DNA from: CAZXIY01 sp964640935
Lineage (GTDB): Archaea > Thermoplasmatota > Thermoplasmata > Methanomassiliicoccales > Methanomethylophilaceae
Assembly: GCA_964640935.1 (NCBI GenBank)
Contig: CAZXIY010000001.1
Location: 1 to 50,418, forward strand
Direction: 5' to 3'
Length of the DNA: 50,418 bases
Of this stretch, positions 1 to 7,666 are shown one piece after another. The notes beneath the pieces are model-generated. The model was not told the DNA's origin, ran no database searches, and saw only the letters and a list, made by a program, of their open reading frames with translations. The translations under genes were made by a program, and so were the position numbers. Position 1 is the stretch's first letter; the number at the start of each line of letters is the position of its first letter.

Positions 1-238
1 AGATACAGTCGGAGGTGAGAACTGATTTCGAAAATGAGATGTGAATCGGCTTTGTGCGAAAACAGTTATCTGAGGTCAAGGGAAGGAAAGAAAAAACCCA
101 TGGCGGACACACTTCCGTGTGACGCGGATCATTGATTCGCCCAATACTCGGCTTCGGCCGAGTACTTTACAGCCAGCATTATTGGCCGATTTCTTAGAAT
201 AGATTTATTTACCGTTGGTGTAATGGACAGAATCGACT
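1..238. other. Window-edge intergenic region with two short hairpins
   Basis: No convincing gene is visible here. Two reading frames enter from the left edge and stop within the first 45 bases, so the tail of an upstream gene could be present but cannot be identified. Two hairpins are visible: CACAC/GTGTG around a TTCC loop at 108-121, and an 8-bp perfect stem TACTCGGC/GCCGAGTA closed by a TTCG tetraloop at 145-164. The second is a stable RNA fold of the kind found at transcript ends. An A+T-rich GATTTATTTACC near 202-212 lies about 28 nt before the next start codon and is the likely TATA box of that gene. Confidence 0.5.
145..164. terminator. UUCG-capped 8-bp hairpin
   Basis: Arms TACTCGGC (145-152) and GCCGAGTA (157-164) are exact reverse complements around a TTCG loop. 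UUCG tetraloops make very stable RNA hairpins. It ends about 75 bases before the next gene, so it more likely ends or processes an upstream transcript than controls the downstream one. It is followed only by CTTTA rather than a long T-run, so termination is an inference. Confidence 0.45.
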
Positions 239-988
239 ATGGCTGAGGACTTATCACTCGAAACAAAGTACGAGCTTTATAAGACGAAAAAAGGCATGGT
301 ACTTCTCGTAAGCGACATAAGGATCGGGATAATGAAGGAATTGAGCAAAGGGAGGATGACTCTCGCCGATCTTTCAAGGCATATGAAAATATCACAGTCA
401 ACACTGGCGACCAACCTCACCAAGATGACGGATAATTGCCTCATTACCACAGAGCCCGATCAGATAGACAATCGCAAGATCTACTATCTCATAGATTCTG
501 TCCTCACCATAAGATCGTTCGACGGCGATCCGGAAGCCAAAGAGAAATCCGATCTTAGCCTCGAGAATGCGGCCGTGAATCCTGATGATTTCTTCAGGAG
601 CCTCATGGTGAGTATGAGTCTCAGAGCTGAGAGCATCGGTATAGACCTCGGTCCGGCATTCGATAGAGCGGGCATGGATTTTGCAATCAAACTTTATCCT
701 AAGGTCAGGGCAGACACTGTCGAGAACCTCATCGTAAACGTTAAAGATTACATTTCAGAGGCTAAATTAGGCGAGCTGAACGTTTTCACGTTCGTCCCTC
801 TGACGCTTACACTCCAGAACAATTCGGAATATCTCACAACGTCGGCAAGATTGTTCTCCGACTTCCTGTTCGGCTTCTTCAAATCGATATTGCAGCTGCA
901 CACAGGAAGGGAATACACGATCACGAACTATGAGACGTTCGGCAATGGCATAATCAAATTCACCATCGATGTGCTTCCGAAAGCCTGA
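239..988 (+). CDS. ArsR/MarR-like winged-helix transcriptional regulator
   Basis: A 249-residue DNA-binding protein. Residues about 20-90 form a winged helix-turn-helix: a helix DIRIGIMKELSKG, then LADLSRHMKISQSTLATNLTKM as the turn and recognition helices, then a wing with NRKIYYLID. This layout is that of ArsR/MarR-like archaeal regulators. The C-terminal 150 residues look like an alpha/beta sensor domain ending in a strand-rich segment; the end loosely recalls small-molecule-binding V4R domains, but I cannot confirm it. No metal-binding cysteines are present in the HTH, so it is not a classical metal-sensing ArsR. A TATA-like box lies about 28 nt before the ATG, suggesting a leaderless mRNA. 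Targets are unknown. Confidence 0.75.
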   Translation: MAEDLSLETKYELYKTKKGMVLLVSDIRIGIMKELSKGRMTLADLSRHMKISQSTLATNLTKMTDNCLITTEPDQIDNRKIYYLIDSVLTIRSFDGDPEAKEKSDLSLENAAVNPDDFFRSLMVSMSLRAESIGIDLGPAFDRAGMDFAIKLYPKVRADTVENLIVNVKDYISEAKLGELNVFTFVPLTLTLQNNSEYLTTSARLFSDFLFGFFKSILQLHTGREYTITNYETFGNGIIKFTIDVLPKA

Positions 989-1157
989 TCGCATACGGTT
1001 CGAAAAACACCTTACCGATTTTTAAACGTCAGTATTTTCGCAAGTGTTGTGAATCCTGGCACATAACATTGCAGCGGATACGGCAATAACGACTCATACG
1101 ACTGTCAGCGCCATTAATAACATCACAAAAACTCCAGATATCGGCATGACAGTATAG

Positions 1158-1232
1158 TGGGCCCGAAGAGATTTGAACTCTTGACCTTCCGGTTATCAGC
1201 CGGACGCTCAAGCCAAGCTAAGCTACGGGCCC
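1158..1232 (-). tRNA. tRNA-Ile (GAU anticodon)
   Basis: Read on the minus strand, the acceptor arm GGGCCCG pairs with CGGGCCC, with discriminator base A. The D stem is GCTT/GAGC, the anticodon stem TCCGG/CCGGA encloses the loop CTGATAA (anticodon GAT), and the T stem AAGAG/CTCTT encloses TTCAAAT. No CCA is encoded at the 3' end, and no intron is needed for the fold. An A+T-rich stretch (CATATTTATC on the minus strand, near 1262-1271) about 30 nt before the 5' end is a good archaeal box A. Confidence 0.96.
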
Positions 1233-1298
1233 ATTTGGGTAAGGCCAGATAAAATAAGGTATGATAAATATGTTTGGGTTATAATTTCAAAAAATGAT

Positions 1299-1317
1299 AC
1301 GTACCAACATGGTACGT
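1299..1317. promoter_or_regulatory. Inverted repeat directly upstream of a TATA box
   Basis: ACGTACC (1299-1305) and GGTACGT (1311-1317) are exact reverse complements separated by five bases. A TATA-like AATTATTATACAG follows at about 1323-1335, and the next start codon is at 1354. A dimeric regulator bound here would touch the TBP/TFB footprint. It is a candidate operator for the gene at 1354; no regulator is identified. Confidence 0.45.
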
Positions 1318-1353
1318 TAAAAAATTATTATACAGAGTAGCCGATAGCACAGC

Positions 1354-1809
1354 ATGGCATCCGCATTCCATTGGATAAAGGTGAAGGCGATCTGTTACGC
1401 CACCGAGAACGAGGATCTCATCCATGATACAATGATGACCTTAACGGGAACAGAGGATTTCGATGTGGACGTTTCCGAGGGTATGCACGGGAACCCTATG
1501 ATAATCATTGATGCAGAATTGACCCACAGTAAGGATTTCAAAACGCTTTTCATTAACCTCGGCCCAGAAATAATACAGGAACTCGTATCCGAGGCTGAGA
1601 ACCGCATCGACGACGACTGCACCCTGTATTTCAGGATCGATAAACAAAAAGCAGTCGAAGGGGTTTATGAGATTGCCCACGGCGGAGATGTCATATCCAT
1701 CACTGCCAAGGTAGCTTCGCACCCGGCAAAGAAAGAGATAGCCGTGAAGAATCTCAAAGATTTTCTTGCGTCAATCCCTGCTGAGAAGACAGATCGGGAT
1801 GCTTCTTGA
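1354..1809 (+). CDS. RNA-binding protein, DUF54 / exosome-associated type
   Basis: A 151-residue protein resembling the archaeal DUF54 (RNA_binding, PF01877) family, often annotated as a predicted exosome-associated RNA-binding protein. The N-terminal half has the typical pattern: an opening strand HWIKVKAICYAT, then a Gly-rich turn before MIIIDAEL, and the segment DDDCTLYFRIDKQKAVEG, which is the family hallmark. Length matches the family. A TATA-like box lies 20-30 nt before the ATG, so the mRNA is probably leaderless. The 3' end overlaps the convergent gene that ends at 1754 by 56 bases, an unusually long convergent overlap that would let the two mRNAs pair. Confidence 0.8.
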   Translation: MASAFHWIKVKAICYATENEDLIHDTMMTLTGTEDFDVDVSEGMHGNPMIIIDAELTHSKDFKTLFINLGPEIIQELVSEAENRIDDDCTLYFRIDKQKAVEGVYEIAHGGDVISITAKVASHPAKKEIAVKNLKDFLASIPAEKTDRDAS

Positions 1810-3055
1810 CGATGACCTGAACCATCCTTATGCGGCGGTTCTTTGTCGCCCTGACGACCATCCTGATATCGCCGACATCGACCCTGTCTCCCTTCACTGG
1901 CACTCTGTTCAACTTGTACTGAATGTAGCCTCCGACAGTGAAGTCATCGTATCCGTCGACATCGAACTCGACGCCGATCTCCTTCATCATGTCGAATATA
2001 TTCGTCTCGCCGAGGACCGTATACGTACCGTCCGACTCTTTTATCACAGGGTGCTTCACTTCGTCGCTCTCGTCCCATATCTCACCAACGAGCTCTTCGA
2101 GAAGATCCTCTGTGGACACGATACCGACCGTTCCGCCGTATTCGTCGACGATGACGGCCATCTGCACCATGGATTTCTGGATCTCGCTGAACGTACGTGC
2201 CACAGTGGTCGTCTCCGGAAGGAACTTCACCGGGCGTATGAGATCCTCCACGGTCTCCGTCCTATTGCCGTTGAAATAGCGGCTGTAGAAGTCCTTGGCA
2301 TATACCACGCCTATTATCCTGTCCACAGTGCCGTCGTAGACCGGTATCCTCGAAAAACCAGAAGTTAGGAACACATCCTTCATCTTCTCCATGTCTGTGG
2401 TCTTGTCCACTGCGACGATGTCGACACGTGGGACGAGTATCTCTGACACCTTCTTGTCATCGAACTCTATGGCAGATTTGATGAGCTCGCTCTCCGTCTT
2501 CTCGAGGGTCCCCTCGCCTTCGATCTCATCGATCATCACAGAGAGCTCTTCCTCTGTCAGCGTGGGGGTATTGTTATCGCTCTTGACGGTCTTTCCGACC
2601 ATCTTAGTAAGACCTATGAACACCCACGATATCGGCTTGAATACAACGACGATCGTTGAAAGGATTGGCTCAACGGCCATCGCATAGCGCTCTGAATTGG
2701 CCTTCGCCATCGTCTTGGGTGTTATCTCTCCGAACGCCAAGAGCACAATGAGCATGAAGACCGTTGCAATGGCAACACCCCATGCTCCGAAATATATCGT
2801 GAACAGCCATGTGCATATGGATGATGCCATGATGTTAACGAGGTTGTTGCCCACGAGTATCGTGGTCAGCAGTATGTCGTAGTTCTCGGCGAGCTTGAGG
2901 GTCTTTTCCGCACGTTTGTTGCCTTCATTCGCAAGATTCTTGAGTTTCACCTTGCGAAGGCTCGTGTATGATGTCTCCGACGCCGAAAAGAATGCAGAGA
3001 GGGCCACCAGGACAACCAGCCCTATGATGGCAGCGATGGTAATGAAATCGGCCAT
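1754..3055 (-). CDS. CNNM/CorC-type membrane protein with CBS pair
   Basis: A 433-residue member of the hemolysin C/CorC/CNNM family, linked to magnesium or cobalt homeostasis. The N-terminal 150 residues are a DUF21 transmembrane domain: a first helix FITIAAIIGLVVLVALSAFF followed by the family signature SASETSYTSLRKVKL, then helices around residues 60-110. Residues about 190-320 hold a CBS pair (ILVPRVDIVAV and VDEYGGTVGIVSTEDLLEE), which binds adenine nucleotides in relatives, and the last 90 residues form the CorC_HlyC domain. It is complete. Substrate cannot be told from sequence. Confidence 0.9.
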   Translation of the reverse strand: MADFITIAAIIGLVVLVALSAFFSASETSYTSLRKVKLKNLANEGNKRAEKTLKLAENYDILLTTILVGNNLVNIMASSICTWLFTIYFGAWGVAIATVFMLIVLLAFGEITPKTMAKANSERYAMAVEPILSTIVVVFKPISWVFIGLTKMVGKTVKSDNNTPTLTEEELSVMIDEIEGEGTLEKTESELIKSAIEFDDKKVSEILVPRVDIVAVDKTTDMEKMKDVFLTSGFSRIPVYDGTVDRIIGVVYAKDFYSRYFNGNRTETVEDLIRPVKFLPETTTVARTFSEIQKSMVQMAVIVDEYGGTVGIVSTEDLLEELVGEIWDESDEVKHPVIKESDGTYTVLGETNIFDMMKEIGVEFDVDGYDDFTVGGYIQYKLNRVPVKGDRVDVGDIRMVVRATKNRRIRMVQVIVKKHPDLSSQQGLTQENL

Positions 3056-3113
3056 CTGAACTTATCCCTGCCATTGAAAATGTTGCAATTCCGAAATGCA
3101 CATGTAGTTACAC

Positions 3114-3136
3114 CGAGCGAATATGCCACTCGCTCG
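3114..3136. promoter_or_regulatory. 7-bp inverted repeat near the CNNM gene transcription start
   Basis: CGAGCGA (3114-3120) and TCGCTCG (3130-3136) are exact reverse complements with a nine-base spacer. On the minus strand a TATA-like TTAATATATC lies near 3150-3160, so transcription of the CNNM gene would start close to this repeat. It could be an operator at the start site or a hairpin in the 5' leader. It could also end the transcript of the gene at 3236-3844, about 100 bases away. Confidence 0.4.
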
Positions 3137-3235
3137 ATTGAATATAGCAGTCAGATATATTAACTTAATCGGATGGGTGCTGGCACAGAACAGAAAGAAG
3201 AAGTTTTGAGAAAAGGTTTGTGTATCGTTCTGGTC

Positions 3236-3844
3236 TTACATTCCGAGCTTGCCTTTGACCTCAGGTGAGATGAGGTACATGAAGAGCATGATGTAAAGGA
3301 GAGCCTCAGCGATGCAGGTGATGACACCGAAGATCTTGTCGAGGATGTTGGGGAACGCGAAGGATCCGAATATTCCGAAGACAGATACGATGATCAATAT
3401 CACGAAGATGATCGCAAGGATGATCCAGATGATCTTGTCGCTCACCGATGTCTTTCCGTCCTTCATGAGGTACGCGAAGATGAGGCAGATGAGACCGACG
3501 ATGATGCCAACGATCCCGACGCCGATTGCTCCGCCGATCGCAGTGAAGATACCGACGATGATGTTACCAAGACCGATGATGCCCACAAATGCGACAAGGA
3601 TACCGAATTTGCTGTTCAGACCCTCGGAGAAGATCGATCCGAGATTCAGTTTCGCTCCGCCCGCGTACACGCTGTACCCGAGGACAGCGAACAACAATCC
3701 GTATATTGTGCTCCCTATATTAGCCCAGCCAAAGCTTGCAACGGTGGATATGATACCGGAGATCACCATCAGCGCTCCGATCACCATGGCCACGATGCCG
3801 AATGTTTTAAAGTCATCTAAGAATGATGCCATAAATGTTGCCAA
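3236..3844 (-). CDS. Polytopic membrane protein of unknown function
   Basis: A 202-residue, very hydrophobic protein with about five or six predicted membrane segments (around residues 14-35, 45-62, 80-100, 105-128, 138-160 and 172-192). Glycine-rich helices such as GIVAMVIGALMVISGII and GAIGVGIVGIIVGLICLIF recall small DUF308-like membrane proteins, but I do not recognise a family with certainty. There is no signal peptidase motif and no charged catalytic residues. A TATA-like GTTTATATCC at about 3857-3868 gives a short leader. The upstream region is shared with a divergent PC4-like gene. Confidence 0.75.
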   Translation of the reverse strand: MATFMASFLDDFKTFGIVAMVIGALMVISGIISTVASFGWANIGSTIYGLLFAVLGYSVYAGGAKLNLGSIFSEGLNSKFGILVAFVGIIGLGNIIVGIFTAIGGAIGVGIVGIIVGLICLIFAYLMKDGKTSVSDKIIWIILAIIFVILIIVSVFGIFGSFAFPNILDKIFGVITCIAEALLYIMLFMYLISPEVKGKLGM

Positions 3845-3979
3845 TTCAGTTCATTGGATATAAACTCTGTGGCCCAAAATACACACCTGGCATGTCATTT
3901 TTTGTTAATCACTCAGCCCCCTTATATTACTTTATTTTTATATAATAAAATAACCATCACGACTCGACGGTGGTACCGA

Positions 3980-4204
3980 ATGGTTGATTTCAAATACGAG
4001 ATCGTAGAAAAGATAGCAGTACTGTCTGAGTCCTCAAAAGGATGGACCAAAGAATTGAACCTGATCAGTTGGAACGAACACGACCCCAAATACGATATCA
4101 GGGAATGGTCACCTGACGGCAGCAAGATGGGCAAAGGCGTCACTCTTTCCAGCGAAGAGGCATCCGTGCTCAAAAAGGCCCTATCGACAAGAGAGGACAT
4201 CTGA
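3980..4204 (+). CDS. YdbC-type PC4-like ssDNA-binding protein
   Basis: A 74-residue protein resembling the YdbC/PC4 family, single-stranded nucleic-acid-binding proteins related to the transcription cofactor PC4. Visible family features are KYEIVEKIAVLSESSKGWTK at the start, then LNLISWNEHDPKYDIREWSP and KMGKGVTLSSEEASVL, which make the curved sheet followed by the C-terminal helix. The reading frame is open further upstream, but ATG 3980 starts exactly where the family does. The region before it (about 3920-3957) is extremely A+T-rich, with TTTTTATATAATAAAATAA as a strong promoter. Likely role: binding of single-stranded DNA during transcription or repair. Confidence 0.8.
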   Translation: MVDFKYEIVEKIAVLSESSKGWTKELNLISWNEHDPKYDIREWSPDGSKMGKGVTLSSEEASVLKKALSTREDI

Positions 4205-4210
4205 GCCACA

Positions 4211-4243
4211 TGCATCCGGTCCCGCGGCTTGCGGGACCATGCA
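4211..4243. terminator. Strong hairpin between ydbC-like and HEAT genes
   Basis: An 8-bp perfect stem GGTCCCGC (4218-4225) / GCGGGACC (4231-4238) is extended, across a two-base CC bulge, by TGCAT (4211-4215) / ATGCA (4239-4243). It starts six bases after the stop codon at 4204, so a transcript-end or 3'-stabilising role is likely. No long T-run follows, so it could instead be a processing signal between two genes of one transcript. Confidence 0.55.
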
Positions 4244-4265
4244 ATCCTTGCATACGTGATGTTGC

Positions 4266-5183
4266 ATGTCGGCCGGAAGATTACGTTATTTAGAACACTT
4301 TTTAGATTGCGTCGACTTCGTATCTTCCGGCAGGAAGGGAGCGGTATCTGAAGATAAATTTCTGGTTACGGCTTATGTGCCAGAATATTATACGATACTT
4401 CAAAAACATTTAAAGAACACGGATCCGCGTGTAAGGTCCGAAGTCGTTATACTTCTCACGACCCTGCGTGAAAGACAGGCCGTCGACGATATCAAAAAAC
4501 TCAGAGTAGAGGATAACGATCGCGTCAGTTCTGCGTGCCTGGCATATCTCGCATCAGTAGACGAGGACGACAATTATATCCCGGAATTATTAGATGTCCT
4601 CGAACACAGGAACGGCTCCGAATTCTTCAGGGCCGCATCCAAAATGGCCTCCATTGGAAGGAAAGAGGACATACCGGAGTTAAGAAAGATCCATGGGCAG
4701 GTCAATGGCGAGATGCATAATGCCATCGGCAAGGCTCTCGTTTCGATCGTCGATAGGAACGCCGATCTGAAACCGAAGAAATCCCTGATCATGTCCGCCC
4801 CGATATTCCCCGATGAAAAATCATTCTTGAAATTCGCGGACAACAGTTCTGTTTACCTCGACATAAGATACAGGGACAATATCTTTCCGAAGACGGAGAT
4901 CTCCGCAACGACGTATAACAACGTAGCCGATGCCATAAAGAAGATACAGATCCGCCTGTTCAACGAGAGCGATAATCTGAGATGGTACTCGCCCGAAGCT
5001 ACTGCCAGATACGACGAATTGGCCGATCTGCTCCTATGGGTGGCCGACGACCTGAAAACAAAGAAGGTCATCGACAACGGCTTCCGCATGGAGACGCACG
5101 ACTGCAAATCCTGCGGCAGCAGAATGGCCAAATCAAGGGATACTTGGGTGTGCCCCGAATGCGGCTGCAAAGAGAGTTATTGA
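4266..5183 (+). CDS. HEAT-repeat protein with C-terminal zinc ribbon
   Basis: A 305-residue protein. Residues about 35-165 contain three or four degenerate HEAT-like helix pairs (DPRVRSEVVILLTTLRERQA, DRVSSACLAYLAS, and a segment with IPELLDVLEHR). These usually form a curved protein-protein interaction scaffold. Residues 170-280 have no recognised fold. The C terminus is a zinc ribbon with two CxxC knuckles (CKSCGSRMAK ... CPECGCKES). It is not a known enzyme. It lies 61 bases after the ydbC-like gene, separated by a hairpin. Role unknown; scaffold or nucleic-acid adaptor is a guess from architecture. Confidence 0.7.
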   Translation: MSAGRLRYLEHFLDCVDFVSSGRKGAVSEDKFLVTAYVPEYYTILQKHLKNTDPRVRSEVVILLTTLRERQAVDDIKKLRVEDNDRVSSACLAYLASVDEDDNYIPELLDVLEHRNGSEFFRAASKMASIGRKEDIPELRKIHGQVNGEMHNAIGKALVSIVDRNADLKPKKSLIMSAPIFPDEKSFLKFADNSSVYLDIRYRDNIFPKTEISATTYNNVADAIKKIQIRLFNESDNLRWYSPEATARYDELADLLLWVADDLKTKKVIDNGFRMETHDCKSCGSRMAKSRDTWVCPECGCKESY

Positions 5184-5325
5184 ACTACAAATGACGTGCT
5201 TTCTTCGGGAAGTATTATAAACTCGATGATGATTGGTACTCCAAGGCATTCGTTGATATTGCGTCCTGGTCTTGTCGTAAGGTGGGAAGGGAAGAGTATC
5301 GGGAATACCCGAAAGAAGGAATAAT

Positions 5326-5511
5326 ATGGCCTACGGAGACAGGAATTTCAGAGACAGAGATCAGCCCCGCGAGTTCTTCAAAGCAGTCTGCTCCGACTGC
5401 GGACAGGAATGCGAGGTTCCGTTCAAACCGACACAGGGAAAGCCGGTCTACTGCAGGGAGTGCTTCAAAAAACACGCACCTGCAAGGGACAACAGGCACA
5501 GCAGATACTAA
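5326..5511 (+). CDS. CxxC-x17-CxxC domain small zinc protein
   Basis: A 61-residue protein with two CxxC knuckles separated by exactly 17 residues (CSDC ... CREC), matching the CxxC-x17-CxxC small zinc-binding domain. The charged N-terminal arm (GDRNFRDRDQPREFF) and basic tail (KKHAPARDNRHSR) suggest nucleic-acid contact. The start is supported by AAGGA a few bases before the ATG. A TATA-like AGTATTATAAACTC near 5211-5222 would give a leader of about 80 nt, long for this window. Function of the family is not established. Confidence 0.8.
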   Translation: MAYGDRNFRDRDQPREFFKAVCSDCGQECEVPFKPTQGKPVYCRECFKKHAPARDNRHSRY

Positions 5512-5591
5512 GCCTGTAACAGTGTCCAAACACTTTCCCCCAAACCATTTGACCACAAGGTCTTTTATGTTTTGTTATACAATTCGAGTTC

Positions 5592-6227
5592 ATGTGCGAT
5601 GATCACGATCAGTTCATGTGTCCTCACGGAGAACGCGGTAACGACATCCTCCGTCTCATGAATGAGCACCACAGACCTCTCGCAGAGTGGATGATCTCGA
5701 AGCTACCGCAAATCGGACCCGATAGGATACTTGACATCGGATGCGGCGGAGGTATGCTGATATCGATCCTCGGAAAAGAATTTCCCGAATCGGAGATCGA
5801 AGGCATCGACATATCCGAAGAGTCGATACGCATCTCGTCGGAGACCAATAAGGATCTGATATACGGGGGCAGATGCCGGCTCGCCGTCGCATCCGTCGAG
5901 GACCTTCCGTATGGTGACAGAACATTCGATCTCGTGACAGCCGTGGAAACGTATTTCTTTTGGCCGGATCTCGATCATGACATAAGTGAGGCCGTCAGAG
6001 TACTCAGTGACGGCGGCTGCCTCGTTATAGCCGCAGAGTCGTATCCGGACCCTGAATTCGACGATGTCAATTCCAGATACAAAGAGATGTACGGCGTCAA
6101 TCTCGTAGGAAACGATGTATTGTCATCGCTGCTGAGATCACACGGACTGTCCGTGGAGACCTTCACTGTAAAACAGAACAACTGGGTCGCATTCGTATGC
6201 AGACGCATCATTTCCGATTGTTCTTGA
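5592..6227 (+). CDS. Class I SAM-dependent methyltransferase
   Basis: A 211-residue Rossmann-fold methyltransferase. Motif I is ILDIGCGGGMLISIL at about residues 45-60, the acidic residue after strand 2 is in EIEGIDISEESI, and post-motif ASVEDLPYGDRTFDLVTAVET corresponds to motifs II/III. These show SAM binding, but the substrate pocket gives no clue to the methyl acceptor. An N-terminal CxxxxDQFxCPHG segment could bind metal but is not conserved in methyltransferases that I know. A TATA-like box at about 5561-5570 lies about 25 nt before the ATG. The last 20 bases overlap the convergent gene at 6208. Confidence 0.85.
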   Translation: MCDDHDQFMCPHGERGNDILRLMNEHHRPLAEWMISKLPQIGPDRILDIGCGGGMLISILGKEFPESEIEGIDISEESIRISSETNKDLIYGGRCRLAVASVEDLPYGDRTFDLVTAVETYFFWPDLDHDISEAVRVLSDGGCLVIAAESYPDPEFDDVNSRYKEMYGVNLVGNDVLSSLLRSHGLSVETFTVKQNNWVAFVCRRIISDCS

Positions 6228-6411
6228 TTATGGAATCGACTTTGACATTGAACTTGAGTCCCATGAAGCCGATGGCTATCGCCGCAACGGAAAAACACAT
6301 CACCAATGCTCCTTCCAGGCGGTATCCCATGTATGCGACACCCATACCGATGAGAAAGAACATCGCGCCGGCATAGAACAGCACCCTCATGTTACGCTTA
6401 TCGCACCACAT
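6208..6411 (-). CDS. Small two-helix membrane protein
   Basis: A 67-residue protein with two predicted membrane helices (VLFYAGAMFFLIGMGVAYMG and ALVMCFSVAAIAIGFMGL) and a short basic tail. The starts at residue 1 and residue 8 (MRVLFYAG) are both possible. No family is recognised. It overlaps the methyltransferase 3' end by 20 bases in convergent orientation. Confidence 0.55.
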   Translation of the reverse strand: MWCDKRNMRVLFYAGAMFFLIGMGVAYMGYRLEGALVMCFSVAAIAIGFMGLKFNVKVDSIIKNNRK

Positions 6412-6477
6412 AGCGAACCGGGAAGTGCGTGCCGGAATAAAAAGGCAGGCACCCCCGGCATAGAGGTTTAGAGGATC

Positions 6478-6876
6478 TTAAGCAATCTTCTTTCCGGCAC
6501 CGGGGCCGGCACTTTCGTTGAACACTGCGTTGGCCTTGAAGGTCCAGACGGCATTCGCGTGAAGGTGCACTTTGTCGAGTTTCTCGTTGAGTCCGACGAG
6601 TACGGGGCCTTCCGTTATACGTTTGTCAACAGTGGCATTGATGCCGTATGCTTCCATGCCGCTGGTGACCAAGATCTCGACCTTCGAGTTCTCGCTCATG
6701 TATTTCTTGGAGGTCGCCATAAGGACCTCCCCGACACCTATGGTGCTGTCATCGAGAGCGAAGAAGCTCCCGCACACGATCGCATGCGGCTGCCCCTCTT
6801 TGCTGGCAGTCACGAGGATCTTCCCGGTATCCGGGCGTTTCATAAGATCCAACACATTGCTGGGTATTGATATCAT
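6478..6876 (-). CDS. Pyridoxamine-5'-phosphate-oxidase-like flavin protein
   Basis: A 132-residue FMN-binding split-barrel protein. The opening segment VLDLMKRPDTGKILVTASKE followed by GQPHAIVCGSFFALDD is typical of the family, as is the middle KKYMSENSKVEILVT. Family members bind FMN or F420 and reduce small molecules; the substrate here cannot be told. The gene has an unusually well-marked control region: a 14-bp perfect palindrome ATACGATATCGTAT at 6887-6900, a TATA-like TTATATAAT just upstream on the minus strand, and a second palindrome at 6920-6941. This suggests tight, perhaps inducible regulation. Confidence 0.8.
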   Translation of the reverse strand: MISIPSNVLDLMKRPDTGKILVTASKEGQPHAIVCGSFFALDDSTIGVGEVLMATSKKYMSENSKVEILVTSGMEAYGINATVDKRITEGPVLVGLNEKLDKVHLHANAVWTFKANAVFNESAGPGAGKKIA

Positions 6877-6886
6877 GTTATCACCG

Positions 6887-6900
6887 ATACGATATCGTAT
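6887..6900. promoter_or_regulatory. 14-bp perfect palindrome between TATA box and PPOX start
   Basis: ATACGATATCGTAT equals its own reverse complement and ends 11 bases before the start codon of the flavin protein (ATG at 6876 on the minus strand). On that strand the TATA box lies just upstream, so the palindrome covers the transcription start, the classical position for a repressor. Confidence 0.55.
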
Positions 6901-6919
6901 TAAATATTATATAACGAGA

Positions 6920-6941
6920 ACAGTAACAGCGCTGTCACTGT
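6920..6941. promoter_or_regulatory. 22-bp imperfect palindrome upstream of PPOX TATA box
   Basis: ACAGT-A-ACAGC / GCTGT-C-ACTGT: ten of eleven half-site bases are complementary about the centre at 6930/6931. It lies immediately upstream of the TATA box of the flavin-protein gene. It could be an activator site, or it could be the terminator hairpin of the small membrane gene that ends at 6969 on the same strand. Confidence 0.45.
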
Positions 6942-6968
6942 CGGAACGCAAAGGACGCCAGGATGTTT

Positions 6969-7070
6969 TTATGCCTTCTTGGGCTTGCGAGCGTTGTATA
7001 TGAAGATTGCCGCAAGGTAAACGACCGAAGCGACAGCCAGATACAGGAAGTCCTGCAGTGCGATAGTCAT
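6969..7070 (-). CDS. 33-residue single-pass membrane microprotein
   Basis: An ATG at 7070 opens a 33-residue frame: a short N terminus MTIALQDF, a hydrophobic helix LYLAVASVVYLAAIFIYN, and a basic tail NARKPKKA before TAA. A strong Shine-Dalgarno GGAGG precedes the ATG, and a TATA-like ACGAATAAATACGG lies near 7090-7100. Topology should be N-out, C-in by the positive-inside rule. It starts 25 bases after the PAS gene stop on the same strand, so it may be co-transcribed. No family is known to me. Confidence 0.65.
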   Translation of the reverse strand: MTIALQDFLYLAVASVVYLAAIFIYNARKPKKA

Positions 7071-7095
7071 GCTTCCTCCATGTCGAGATCCGTAT

Positions 7096-7467
7096 TTATT
7101 CGTTATGGACGTCCGAACGCGGCTGTCTGGAAAGGTGCTGAACGACCACCCTTATGTGACCGTCCTGATACAACGGGATCGACGTGCATATGAACTCGTG
7201 ACCTGTATGGGGTATGACCTTGACCCTCTTCGCCTTGGAACCTCCGAACTGCATCTTGACGACATCGCAGTCCTCGCAGCGGTAATTCCTTCCGAAGAGC
7301 GAATAACACCTCTTGCCGATTATGTCGTCGAGTTTTACGCCGAACTCCTTCAACCCGGCACGATTCATCCATACCAATGTGTGTTCCGAATCGTGTATCA
7401 ACACAATGTCGTCTATCTCATCGAGAACGACATTGAGAATAGTTTCAGCGTATGTGCTTTCGTCCAT
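7096..7467 (-). CDS. Single PAS-domain protein
   Basis: A 123-residue protein made of one PAS domain: ILNVVLDEIDDIVLIHDSEH, then LVWMNRAGLKEFGVKLDDIIGKRCYSLF, then the core strands RVKVIPHTGHEFICTSIPLY and GHIRVVVQHLS. It has no output domain, so it must act through another protein. A cysteine set in the PAS loop (CYSLFGRNYRCEDC) is typical of the family's variant that carries a disulfide or metal, suggesting redox sensing (inference). TATA-like TTTATTAAATAGC at about 7498-7510 serves it. The redox set (reductase and ferredoxins) begins on the opposite strand 200 bases away. Confidence 0.8.
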   Translation of the reverse strand: MDESTYAETILNVVLDEIDDIVLIHDSEHTLVWMNRAGLKEFGVKLDDIIGKRCYSLFGRNYRCEDCDVVKMQFGGSKAKRVKVIPHTGHEFICTSIPLYQDGHIRVVVQHLSRQPRSDVHNE

Positions 7468-7666
7468 GCTAATCCCGAGGGCACATCCGTATGCGAGCTA
7501 TTTAATAAATTGGAGAGGCACACGACGGAAAGCATTCTCTTTCATTCCATTATTACGAATGACGATTGAAAATAATCGAATAACGTAATTTTATAGGATG
7601 TAATAATCGTTTTTTCGAATGCACGGCAAACATTATTTTATACAGAGAATCTGTTCCGCGTTGCAC

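Noticed and set aside
3..44. A possible C-terminal end of an upstream gene at the window edge
   Set aside because: Only 13 codons before a stop, in two alternative frames; cannot be told from chance.
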